NCBI GenBank assembly: GCA_003021015.1
Contig: PXRK01000042.1
Span: 1-34,749 of the forward strand
From: Halobacteriales archaeon QS_4_66_20
GTDB taxonomy: Archaea > Halobacteriota > Halobacteria > Halobacteriales > Haloarculaceae
Direction of reading: 5' to 3'
Length of the DNA: 34,749 bases
The translations under genes were made by a program, and so were the position numbers. The notes under the pieces were generated by a model that was not told where the DNA came from, did not search any database, and worked only from the letters and a program-made list of their open reading frames with translations. Positions 24,938 through 32,309 of this stretch are shown piece after piece. How positions within the stretch are numbered: the stretch's first letter is position 1; each line of letters opens with the position of its first letter.

Positions 24938-25804
24938 CTGCTCGAAACAGGCAGTCAGGCGCGCACGCGCATCGTCGGTCAGTTCCGGGAGCGGTGCGAG
25001 CGCGTTGCCGATGTTGTAGCCACGCAGTGAGACCAGATGCTTGATTGCTGGTGCCGTCGGCACGTCCGCCGTCGCGCTGACGACAGGGTGGACGACCGAC
25101 TGCATCACGTTCTGGACCTGTTCGGCGTCGTCGCGGCGGGCGGCTTCGAACATCGCAGAAAGGTGTTCGGGGAAGACGTTCGCCGGGCCGGCGACCATCC
25201 CGTCGGCACCGGCATCGAGCGATGCAGCCGACAGCTGTGTGGCACCCTGGAGCACTGAAAAGTCCGCGGGTGTGCGTTCGATAACGTCATAGAGGTAGGT
25301 GAGATCGCCGGACGTATCCTTGATGCCGACGACGTTCTCGTGGCCGGCCAGGTCGACGACCAGGTCACGCGAGAGTGCCTCTCCGGTCAGGGCCGGAATA
25401 TTGTACAGCACGACTGGTAGCGGTGCGCTGTCGGCGACAGCCTCGAAAAACCGTCGGAGCCCCGACTGTGTCGTACTCAGGTAGTAGGGCGTCACGACGA
25501 CTGCAGCGTCAGCGCCCGCGTCGGCGGCTGCACTCGCATGGTCGAGGACGGCCGTGACGCTCGTGTCTCCACAGCCCGCGAGTACTGACGCGTCCTCGGT
25601 TGTTCGTGCAACTGTCTCGATGACCGTCTCGCGCTGGGCGGCCGTCAGGCTACTGAACTCGCCAATCGACCCACAGGGAAAGAGCCCGTGGACGCCGTGC
25701 TCGACGAGAAACCCAGTGTAGCGTTCGAGTGCATCGGTGTCGATGTCGGGCTGGCTGTCGACTGTCGGCGTCGGCATCGGACAGATTGTACCCTCTATGT
25801 CCAT
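24917..25804 (-). CDS. DapA-family 2-keto-3-deoxy-sugar-acid aldolase
   Basis: This is a class I Schiff-base lyase of the DHDPS/N-acetylneuraminate lyase/KDG aldolase superfamily. The 295 residues from the ATG at 25804 show GSIGE (45-49) and TPYYLS (105-110). The catalytic tyrosine is Y134 in YNIP and the Schiff-base lysine is K162 in GIKDTSGD. Archaeal KDG aldolases share this form. In this island it would split a 2-keto-3-deoxy acid into pyruvate and an aldehyde (sulfolactaldehyde in the sulfosugar model, glycolaldehyde from a pentonate). A dehydratase role, as in L-KDA dehydratase, is the alternative. The last residues TSSPL and the stop are encoded by the end of the IS605-like element, so the original C-terminus was probably replaced. 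It is divergent from the aldehyde dehydrogenase gene, with 88 bases between starts. Confidence 0.88.
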   Translation of the reverse strand: MDIEGTICPMPTPTVDSQPDIDTDALERYTGFLVEHGVHGLFPCGSIGEFSSLTAAQRETVIETVARTTEDASVLAGCGDTSVTAVLDHASAAADAGADAAVVVTPYYLSTTQSGLRRFFEAVADSAPLPVVLYNIPALTGEALSRDLVVDLAGHENVVGIKDTSGDLTYLYDVIERTPADFSVLQGATQLSAASLDAGADGMVAGPANVFPEHLSAMFEAARRDDAEQVQNVMQSVVHPVVSATADVPTAPAIKHLVSLRGYNIGNALAPLPELTDDARARLTACFEQLTSSPL

Positions 25805-25892
25805 GTTGCTACGGTCGGTGAAACTGTACAAAACCGTTGGGGCAAAACTGTCAGCAAAGAGTTCATGCCACTGTAGCGGCAACCCGGTGTGT

Positions 25893-27359
25893 ATGAGTCC
25901 CACATACCAGACAGTAGCGAAACACGCCGAAATGTTGGTAGACGGCGAGTGGGTCGACGCCGACACACGGCGCGACGTCATCCACCCGTACGACGGCGAA
26001 GTCGTTGGGTCCGTTCCGGTGGCGACACCGGAACAGGTCGAGCAGGCAATCGAGGCTGCCGACCGGGCGGCCGAAGAGACGACTCTCTCTGCCTACGAGC
26101 GGTACGAACTGCTCTACCACGCGGCCGAGCGACTGGAAGAGGAAGCCGAGGAGATGGCCCAGCTAATGACCGCAGAGCAGGGCAAACCAATCACGGAAGC
26201 TCGCGGGGAGGTAGACCGCGCGGTCCAGACGCTGAAACTCTCGGGAGAGGAAGCAAAGCGGATGTTCGGCGAACACGTCCCGATGGACGCCCAGCGGGGG
26301 TACGACCGCACGCACGCGTTCGCCCAGCGCGAACCCCTCGGCGTCGTCGCCGGCATCACTCCGTTCAACTTCCCGCTGAACCTGATGGTCCACAAGGTCG
26401 GACCGGCGCTGGCTGCCGGGAACGCCTTCGTCGGGAAGCCGGCCATCAACACGCCGCTGGTATCGGTCAAACTGTTCGAGCATCTCGACGAGGCCGCCCA
26501 GGAGGTCGGGGCACCCGATGGACTCGTGAATCTCCTCACGGGTCGTGGAAGCACCATCGGCGACATCATCCTCGAAAGCGACGCGGTCGAGGCCATCTCG
26601 TTTACCGGCAGCACGCGCGTCGGCAAGTACCTCGCCAACAACAGCGGGATGAAAGAGCTGACACTCGAACTCGGCGGGAACGACCCGACAATCGTCTGGG
26701 AGGACGCCGACCTCGACGACGCGGCACAGCAGGTCATCGGCGGCGCCTGCTCGAACGGGGGACAGGTGTGCAACAGCGTCGAGCGTGTCCTCGTCCACGA
26801 GACAGTCGAAGACGAGTTCGTCGACGCACTGGTCGAGCACGCCCGCTCGCTCAAAGTTGGCGACCCCTTCGACGAGGAGACCGATATCGCCGCGCTGATT
26901 CACGACGACCAGGCCGAGAAGGTCCAGCGCATCTACGAGGAGACGGTCGAGGCGGGTGCGACCGTCGAGTACGGCGGTGACTCCGACGGCCGCGTGTTCG
27001 AGCCGACGGTGCTATCCGGAGTCACACCGGAGATGCCAGCGGCGAACGAAGAGGTGTTCGGCCCGCTCGTTCCCGTCATTCCGGTGTCCGATTTCGATGG
27101 GGCAATCGACGAGGCAAACAACACCGAGTACGGACTGGAGGCCGGCCTGTTCACCCAGGACATCGACCGCGCGAAGCAGGCTGCCGACCGCATCGATGCC
27201 GGCGGTGTCAACGTCAACACCGTCAGCGGCTTCCGGACCGACCACATGCCCTACGGCGGCTTCAAGGACAGCGGCAAGGGCAAAGAAGGTATCAAATACG
27301 CAGTTGAGCACTTCAGTCGGACGAAACTCGTCGGCTTCCACGCCGGCAAGAACGCGTAA
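25893..27359 (+). CDS. NAD(P)-dependent aldehyde dehydrogenase (lactaldehyde/semialdehyde type)
   Basis: The 488 residues from the ATG at 25893 form a complete aldehyde dehydrogenase. PFNFP (157-161) lies at the nucleotide site, the general base is E259 in ELGGNDP and the nucleophile is C293 in NGGQVCNSVERV. The late block HMPYGGFKDSGKGKEGIKYA resembles archaeal lactaldehyde/glyceraldehyde dehydrogenases and also GabD-like enzymes. It would oxidise the aldehyde made by the divergent aldolase: sulfolactaldehyde to sulfolactate in the sulfosugar model, or glycolaldehyde to glycolate in a pentose model. The upstream in-frame start at 25737 overlaps the aldolase gene and is rejected. The Gfo/Idh gene converges 14 bases after the stop. 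Confidence 0.9.
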   Translation: MSPTYQTVAKHAEMLVDGEWVDADTRRDVIHPYDGEVVGSVPVATPEQVEQAIEAADRAAEETTLSAYERYELLYHAAERLEEEAEEMAQLMTAEQGKPITEARGEVDRAVQTLKLSGEEAKRMFGEHVPMDAQRGYDRTHAFAQREPLGVVAGITPFNFPLNLMVHKVGPALAAGNAFVGKPAINTPLVSVKLFEHLDEAAQEVGAPDGLVNLLTGRGSTIGDIILESDAVEAISFTGSTRVGKYLANNSGMKELTLELGGNDPTIVWEDADLDDAAQQVIGGACSNGGQVCNSVERVLVHETVEDEFVDALVEHARSLKVGDPFDEETDIAALIHDDQAEKVQRIYEETVEAGATVEYGGDSDGRVFEPTVLSGVTPEMPAANEEVFGPLVPVIPVSDFDGAIDEANNTEYGLEAGLFTQDIDRAKQAADRIDAGGVNVNTVSGFRTDHMPYGGFKDSGKGKEGIKYAVEHFSRTKLVGFHAGKNA

Positions 27360-27373
27360 CGCGACAAAAACGC

Positions 27374-28456
27374 TCAGGGAATCGGCTCCCACCCGCCGGA
27401 GGCATCGGATCCGTACACGGCCTCCATCGCCTGCATGTCGACGACACCGTGGTCGCCGTCGGGAAGGATTGATTCCTCGCCCCGGAGCCGGTCTGCGAAG
27501 TAGTCAAACTCCTCGAGCATCTGGTCGACCCGGTCGATAGTTATCGAGGTGCGCGTATCTCCACGCGAGAGGTGTAGCTCACGTGTCCTGTTCTGGAAGA
27601 AGGCCGGCTCGATGCGGATTTCTCCCTCCGTACCAGTGACAGTGATGGCGCTAGACTGGTGGGCGTTGTGACTCGCGAAACAGGAAGCGTACAGTTCGTC
27701 GGGGAACTCGACGGTGAAGGTGACTGCCTCCTCGACCTCGTCGAACGCCTCGTGAGTGCTCTGCGTTCGGCCGGTGACCGCGACTGGGTCGGCGTCGAGC
27801 AGGAACCGGGCAGTGTTCAGCGGGTAGATGCCGATGTCGAACAGCGCGCCACCGCCCGCGAGTTCCTCGTCGAGTCGCCACTGGTCTGTGTCGGGGTTGA
27901 CATGGTCGAACATCACCTGTGACATGTGCCCTCTGACGCTTTCCGGCGTTCCGACGTAGCCGTCTGCGAGTAGCTCCCGAGCACGCCGGACTGCTGGTTC
28001 GGTGTGCATCCGGTACCCGACCATCAGCGCGACACCACTGTCCGCGCAGGTTTCGACGAGTTCGCGTGCCCGCTCGGTCGACCGTTCGAGTGGTTTCTCA
28101 CAGAGCACCGCCTTCCCGAACTCACTGGCGGTCTCCGCGTAGGGCAGATGCAGGGCATTCGGCGTGCAGATGTACACCGCATCGTAGGCGTCGCTGGCAA
28201 CGCCCTCGTGGAACTCGTCGTAGGTGATGCCGTGGTCGGGGGTCTCGAACTCACGTGCAACGCGGTCTGCTTTCTCGCTCGTACTGCTGACCAGCACCGT
28301 CGGCTCGCACCGGTCACTCGCTTCCAGCGCCGGGAGCGCGCGGCCACGCGTAAACCAACCGAGGCCGATGACGGCGAACCGAACGGGCTCGACAGACGAC
28401 GCGTCGACGCTCTCCCAGTCACGACGGGTACATTCCGCCAGTGTCGAAACGTCCAT
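27374..28456 (-). CDS. Gfo/Idh/MocA sugar dehydrogenase (haloarchaeal xylose dehydrogenase type)
   Basis: This 360-residue NAD(P)-dependent oxidoreductase has an N-terminal Rossmann fold (VIGLGWFTRG, with glycines 31 and 33), the EKP motif at 120-122 (CEKPLE) and the C-terminal D-x-G-x-Y block (FDIGIYPLNTARFLLDADP). Sequence layout, including the lead MDVSTL...RRDWES, is like the haloarchaeal D-xylose dehydrogenase that starts oxidative xylose breakdown. Members also oxidise glucose-type sugars, so sulfoquinovose to sulfogluconolactone is possible here. An ATTAT box at about 28,481-28,485 fits a leaderless start at 28456. It is the right-hand end of the island; mutY follows. No lactonase gene is adjacent. 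Confidence 0.87.
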   Translation of the reverse strand: MDVSTLAECTRRDWESVDASSVEPVRFAVIGLGWFTRGRALPALEASDRCEPTVLVSSTSEKADRVAREFETPDHGITYDEFHEGVASDAYDAVYICTPNALHLPYAETASEFGKAVLCEKPLERSTERARELVETCADSGVALMVGYRMHTEPAVRRARELLADGYVGTPESVRGHMSQVMFDHVNPDTDQWRLDEELAGGGALFDIGIYPLNTARFLLDADPVAVTGRTQSTHEAFDEVEEAVTFTVEFPDELYASCFASHNAHQSSAITVTGTEGEIRIEPAFFQNRTRELHLSRGDTRTSITIDRVDQMLEEFDYFADRLRGEESILPDGDHGVVDMQAMEAVYGSDASGGWEPIP

Positions 28457-28544
28457 AGAGTCTTGCCGGCCGGTCCGATAATGAACGTTTCTCCGCCGTG
28501 ATCAAGAGTGCGATTGCCGGCGCGACATCCATGCAGGGCCAGAG

Positions 28545-29462
28545 TTACTGTTTGAGGCGGGCGACCTCGCCGTCGAGTTCTGCGAGACCGTCGACTTCGA
28601 GGTCGGTAACGAGTTCCCGGAGCCACTCGCGACCGTACTCGCCATCGGGGACGTAGTCAACCCGAACCCGCGGTCCAAGGTCGTCGAGTTCGAGCGGACC
28701 GTGCTCCCGCAGCGCACCGATCACGCGTCCCCGGAACTGCCGCCGGCTCCCCTCGAACTCGGGCTGTGTCGGGACGTCCGGGGCGGTGAAGTCGCCGGTT
28801 TGATAGGCGTGACACCACTCCCGCCACGGGCACTCTTCTTCGTCGCATCGGGGCGTTTTCTGACAGGCAACGCCCCCCAGTTCCATGATCGCGTTGTTCC
28901 AGACGCGGGATCGGCCTTCCGGCATGAGGGCGTTCGCTATCTCCTCATACGGTGGGTCGTCCGCATTACGGATTTCCGCAAACGCCCGGTAGAGGACCCG
29001 CTTGACGTTCGTGTCCACGACGGCGTCGCCGTTGTTGAATGCAAAACTCGCGACGGCGTTGGCGGTGTAAGGTCCGACGCCCATCAGCTCCTGCAGCTCC
29101 TCGGGGTCTTCAGGAAACTGGCCGTCGTACTCCGAAACGACCTGCTGGGCAGCCTCCTGGAGGTACCTGGCGCGATTGTTGTACCCGAGGCTGTGCTCGG
29201 TCCAGAACCCCACGACCTCCGCGCGATCGGCATCAGCAAGCGCTTCGACCGTGGGCCAGCGGTCGAGGAAGTCGTGCCAGGCGTCCACGACGCGGCCGAG
29301 TTGTGTCTGCTGGCTCATCACCTCCGAGACGAGAATTTTGTAGGCATCGTCGGTCTCCCGCCAGGGGAAGTCCCGGTGGTCATCGCGGTACCACGACAGC
29401 AGTGCCTCCCGGACGGCGTCGGGATCGACGCCCTCGAAGGCGTCGGTGGCCGCATCACTCAT
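28545..29462 (-). CDS. mutY: A/G-specific adenine DNA glycosylase MutY
   Basis: MutY removes adenine mispaired with 8-oxoguanine. The 305 residues carry E47 in SEVMSQQTQLGRV and the helix-hairpin-helix LMGVGPYTANAVASF near 126-140, with catalytic D150 in VVDTNVKRVL. An iron-sulfur loop of cysteines lies at 200, 206, 211 and 217. The C-terminal NUDIX-like 8-oxoG domain of bacterial MutY is absent; a short winged-helix-like tail (GRVIGALREHGPLELDDLG) replaces it. The cysteine spacing 5-4-5 differs from the usual 6-2-5. It returns the map to conserved haloarchaeal genes. Confidence 0.93.
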   Translation of the reverse strand: MSDAATDAFEGVDPDAVREALLSWYRDDHRDFPWRETDDAYKILVSEVMSQQTQLGRVVDAWHDFLDRWPTVEALADADRAEVVGFWTEHSLGYNNRARYLQEAAQQVVSEYDGQFPEDPEELQELMGVGPYTANAVASFAFNNGDAVVDTNVKRVLYRAFAEIRNADDPPYEEIANALMPEGRSRVWNNAIMELGGVACQKTPRCDEEECPWREWCHAYQTGDFTAPDVPTQPEFEGSRRQFRGRVIGALREHGPLELDDLGPRVRVDYVPDGEYGREWLRELVTDLEVDGLAELDGEVARLKQ

Positions 29463-29514
29463 CGGTCCCAGTTGGCAGGCGGGGGATTTGGAGGCTCCGG
29501 TCCGTCTTCGCCCA

Positions 29515-30141
29515 CTACTCCGGTCCGGCGATGACGGCCAGATGGTCGTCGTGATACGGCTCCAGTCGTTCGGTCGCGAGAATTTCGTACGCCCCCTCCA
29601 GAGTCGCTATCGCGTCCTGGAAGACCGCCTCGGGATCGCGTGTCACGTCCTCACTGCGCGCCTTGATTGCGAGGACGAGCCGGCCATCGTCGTGGAGAAA
29701 CTGGCGGTTCTCGACCGCCACTCGCGCTTGCCCGCGCGTCGCGACATCCTGGACAATGGCGTCGACAGGTTCGACGACGTGGGCGTACGTCTCGGGACTG
29801 CGGGTGTCTTTCAGGAGGGGGAACAGCCGGTCGCGACTCTCTGCGACGGAAAGCAGGTCTCGCATCGGTCGAGCGGCGAACTCGACCGCGTACGTGGGGC
29901 CGGCGAAGTCGGCGACGTGGCTGACGGTCGTCCCACTCGCAGCCCCGAGATACAGCACGGTGTCGTCGCCAGCGAGTCCCGTGTCGATGCCCTTGGTCAG
30001 CATCGCACCCAGTTTCGACCGGTGAGGGTCCCACCGCCGCCACTCGCCGTCGGTCGGCTCGCCGTACACCGTCTCGCCACGGGTCGCCAGGCCAGTCTCG
30101 CTGTCGATGGATCGACGTTCGACGCCGTCGGGTAGCGTCAC
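29515..30141 (-). CDS. flpA: Fibrillarin-like rRNA/tRNA 2'-O-methyltransferase
   Basis: This is the methyltransferase of the archaeal box C/D sRNP. The 208 residues include the fibrillarin core WDPHRSKLGAMLTKG, the SAM loop VLYLGAASGTTVSHVADF and the VVEPVDAIVQDVA strand. It uses S-adenosylmethionine to methylate ribose 2'-OH at guide-selected positions. Its ATG overlaps the nop5 stop by four bases (ATGA at 30138-30141), the usual archaeal nop5-flpA pair. Confidence 0.97.
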   Translation of the reverse strand: MTLPDGVERRSIDSETGLATRGETVYGEPTDGEWRRWDPHRSKLGAMLTKGIDTGLAGDDTVLYLGAASGTTVSHVADFAGPTYAVEFAARPMRDLLSVAESRDRLFPLLKDTRSPETYAHVVEPVDAIVQDVATRGQARVAVENRQFLHDDGRLVLAIKARSEDVTRDPEAVFQDAIATLEGAYEILATERLEPYHDDHLAVIAGPE

Positions 30142-30986
30142 GTCGAATCACGAGCGCGGATGCGCTCGATCCGGTCGGCCAGTTCGGCCTCAAGTTCCGG
30201 GCGGTAGTCGCCGCTGTAGTGATCGACGCGTGCGGCGATCGCCAGTTTGCCGGCGAGCGCCCGCGCCGCGGAGCCGCGGTGCTCCCTGGCTGTCCCCCGG
30301 ACGGCCTCGTGAGTGAAGATAACGCCGTGTTTCGGCGACGGTGCGTTCCCGCGAAGGTGGGCGAACAGCGCGTCCTCCGCCCCGAGCACCTGGACAGTCC
30401 CCGAAGGCATCCGTGCGAGCGCTTCGAGGCTGCCGGCGAGCGAGATCAGCCGCGCCGCGAGCACCGGCCCCGCCAGTGCGGAGAGGTTCGGGGCCACGTC
30501 GGGCGCGGACTGCTCGACGAACGCCCGGAGTTTGTCGGCCTCGTCGTCGAGTTCGGCCGCGCGCGCAGCGAGCGCCGTGAGCCGCTGTTCGACCGGGTCC
30601 TCTCCCGTCCCTTCCGCCAGTTCTCGGATGTACTCCATGTCGACGCGGGCCGATTCGTCGTGGGTTCCGGCCCACTCCGCGACGCGCTCGGCGAGTTCGT
30701 TGCTCGTTCGCGTGCAGTCGTCGAGCGCCCGGATCGCGTGCGCCAGCTGTCGGTCGTCGGCGCTCTCCCTGCGGGCGACCGCGGCGCGTGCGGCAGTGAT
30801 CGTCGCCGCCCGGAGTAGCTCGTAGTACTGCACCTCGTCGTCGGCAAACCCGGTCTGGACTGCGACTGAGGGCCACTCGTGTGGCTCGGCTGCCTCACCG
30901 TCGTCGATCCCCGCCGCTGCAGCGTCGACGTCGTCCGGATCAACCCCCTCGAACCAGCCCGGATCCGGAGGGTTTCGCGCGTTCAT
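30138..30986 (-). CDS. nop5: Nop5/Nop56-related box C/D sRNP scaffold
   Basis: Nop5 bridges fibrillarin and the L7Ae-bound guide RNA. The 282 residues from the ATG at 30986 have an N-terminal fibrillarin-binding region, a coiled coil in the middle and the NOP domain (LSALAGPVLAARLISLAGSL...PSGTVQVLGAEDALFAHL...PKHGVIFTH). The lysine-rich tail of eukaryotic homologues is missing, as in haloarchaea. An ACATTTACAG box at 31008-31018 fixes the start and rejects the in-frame upstream start at 31088. It is translationally coupled to flpA. Confidence 0.96.
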   Translation of the reverse strand: MNARNPPDPGWFEGVDPDDVDAAAAGIDDGEAAEPHEWPSVAVQTGFADDEVQYYELLRAATITAARAAVARRESADDRQLAHAIRALDDCTRTSNELAERVAEWAGTHDESARVDMEYIRELAEGTGEDPVEQRLTALAARAAELDDEADKLRAFVEQSAPDVAPNLSALAGPVLAARLISLAGSLEALARMPSGTVQVLGAEDALFAHLRGNAPSPKHGVIFTHEAVRGTAREHRGSAARALAGKLAIAARVDHYSGDYRPELEAELADRIERIRARDST

Positions 30987-31035
30987 GCCTCCCTCTTGCG
31001 GGGCGTCCTGTAAATGTGTTCGCGAATGGGGCCGA

Positions 31036-31143
31036 TACAGCCAGACGTAACTCCGTACAGTGCCAGGACAGTCCATCGGCTGTGTCATGCCCCGAAAACT
31101 GGAGTTGGGACGGCATGGCTCAAGTGAATCACGTCTGGCTGTA
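31036..31143. mobile_element. MITE (108 bp) between nop5 and the HIT gene
   Basis: Terminal inverted repeats of 13 bases, TACAGCCAGACGT (31036-31048) and its complement (31131-31143), bound the element. The subterminal arms GTAACTCCGT and GTGATTC match those of the nested element at 11410, although the tips differ. An intact TNA duplication is not seen here (CGA and GAT flank it); the HIT stop codon lies two bases outside the right end. Length equals that of the nested element. Confidence 0.7.
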
Positions 31144-31145
31144 GA

Positions 31146-31691
31146 TCAGGCGTCCTCGACCCGGACAGCAGTCGATGGATCCCCGCGTTCGACGCCGTCC
31201 TGCTCGCCGAACGCCTCGTGCAACCGGTCGTACGTGTCCGCGACGGCCTCGACGATCACCGTCGTGTCGCTGATCGTCGGCATGAAGTTTGTGTCGCCGC
31301 TCCACCGTGGCACGACGTGCGCGTGGAGGTGATCGCCGATCGACCCGCCTGCCGCGTCCCCACCGAGGTTGTGCCCGACGTTGTACCCGTCCGGCGCCAT
31401 CGCCGTCTCCAGTGCGTCGATTGTCCGCTGGACGAGCCGCTCCTTGGCGAGCAGTTCCTGCTCGTCGAGATCGCGGTACTCGCCAGTGTGCTCGTACGGG
31501 ATCACCATCGCGTGTCCGGGATTGTACGGGTAGTTGTTCAGCAGGACGTAGGCGTGCTCCCCACGCGCCAGCAGGTTGTTCTCCCTGTCGTCGTCCCAGT
31601 CCGGAAGCGCGCAGAACACGCACTCGGCGTCGCTGCCGGGGTCCGACCGCTCGACCCACTCGATCCGCCACGGTGCGAACACCTGCTCCAT
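31146..31691 (-). CDS. HIT-family nucleotide hydrolase/transferase
   Basis: This histidine-triad protein has 181 residues from the ATG at 31691. The active-site triad is H121-L-H123-A-H125 in GDHLHAHVVPRW. A CVFC pair (C24, C27) near the N-terminus is likely a zinc site, as in archaeal and actinobacterial HIT proteins related to Ap4A phosphorylase. It probably acts on dinucleoside polyphosphates or nucleotidyl-phosphoramidates. A CTTTATTGCC box at 31712-31719 fits a leaderless start. The longer in-frame start at 31814 would precede the box and is rejected. Confidence 0.92.
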   Translation of the reverse strand: MEQVFAPWRIEWVERSDPGSDAECVFCALPDWDDDRENNLLARGEHAYVLLNNYPYNPGHAMVIPYEHTGEYRDLDEQELLAKERLVQRTIDALETAMAPDGYNVGHNLGGDAAGGSIGDHLHAHVVPRWSGDTNFMPTISDTTVIVEAVADTYDRLHEAFGEQDGVERGDPSTAVRVEDA

Positions 31692-31743
31692 GTCCCAGCC
31701 TGAGGGGCCCGGCAATAAAGGACTCACTCCTCTGGCGACACTC

Positions 31744-31762
31744 CCGGTCCAACCCGGACCGG
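31744..31762. other. Perfect 7-bp stem-loop upstream of the HIT gene
   Basis: CCGGTCC (31744-31750) pairs with GGACCGG (31756-31762). It sits in the 285-base gap between the HIT gene and the zinc-ribbon gene, along with an AT-rich stretch around 31,790-31,800. No RNA gene family is recognised. Confidence 0.4.
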
Positions 31763-31976
31763 CTGTAAAGGAGCGTGAGTTTCGAACTTGTATTAATATC
31801 TTTCGGCCGTTCACGCGGCCTGACTTCGGTTGCGCAGCTACTACCCAACTCTGCTGTATTCTGCCGCTTCAGAGCTTCAAATGCAGCTTTTTTCCGAATT
31901 ATTGTGTTTAAACCGGTCAAATTGTGGGCAACGGTCGACCCGGTTTATGCAGTGTCTGGGTCATGGGAAAAATACG

Positions 31977-32174
31977 ATGGCAACGACAAGCCCTGTTTCG
32001 GACGTGACGGAGGACTGTGATCGCTGTGAGCGGTCGACACCGCACGAGGTTGCAGTGGAGATCCTAACTGAGAGTGGAAAAACCGAGAACGCCGAGTTCT
32101 CCCGCGAGCCGTACCGCGTGAGCGAGTGTCGCGTGTGCGGGGCGACGACGAAACGGCGGATGAATAACGCGTGA
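31977..32174 (+). CDS. Small zinc-ribbon protein, unknown function
   Basis: This 65-residue protein from the ATG at 31977 has two CxxC knuckles, CDRC near the N-terminus and CRVC near the C-terminus, so it probably binds one zinc ion. Similar tiny zinc-ribbon proteins are common in haloarchaea; some affect motility or gene expression, but the role of this one is unknown. A GGTTTATGC box at 31,942-31,950 lies about 28 bases upstream and supports the start. Its TGA stop is the left target repeat of the MITE that follows. Confidence 0.78.
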   Translation: MATTSPVSDVTEDCDRCERSTPHEVAVEILTESGKTENAEFSREPYRVSECRVCGATTKRRMNNA

Positions 32175-32309
32175 TACGGTCGTGCGTGAGTATTTTCAGC
32201 ACTGGGACTCAATATCGCTGTTCAGCATTGGGGCTCAATATCGCTGGTTTCACGGGCTGAAACGCACAACACGCGATTCCACAGCGGTAAACAGTCGCGC
32301 ACGACCGTA
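32175..32309. mobile_element. MITE (135 bp) with an internal 26-bp duplication, at the zinc-ribbon stop codon
   Basis: Terminal inverted repeats TACGGTCGTGCG lie at 32175-32186 and (complement) at the right end to 32309. TGA repeats flank it at 32172-32174 (the stop codon) and 32310-32312. The subterminal arms GAGTATTTTC and GACTGTTTACCGC match those of copies A, B and C despite quite different tips. The interior has a duplicated 24-base block (32197-32220 and 32223-32246, two mismatches, 26-base period). Without one unit the element would be 109 bp, the same as copies B and C. Confidence 0.85.

Noticed and set aside
24423-25044. Open frames within the IS605-like element
   Set aside because: None shows TnpA or TnpB motifs; they are Arg/Gly/Pro-rich and several frames are open simultaneously.
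10183-28456. Island as a plain D-xylose (Xac/Weimberg) cluster
   Set aside because: Xylose dehydrogenase-, XacD- and xylosidase-like genes fit, but this leaves the SuyAB/UxaA-like lyase, ComC-like and SlcC-like dehydrogenases and COG2855 exporter unexplained, and the XacE-type dehydratase is missing. Kept as the main alternative, not excluded.
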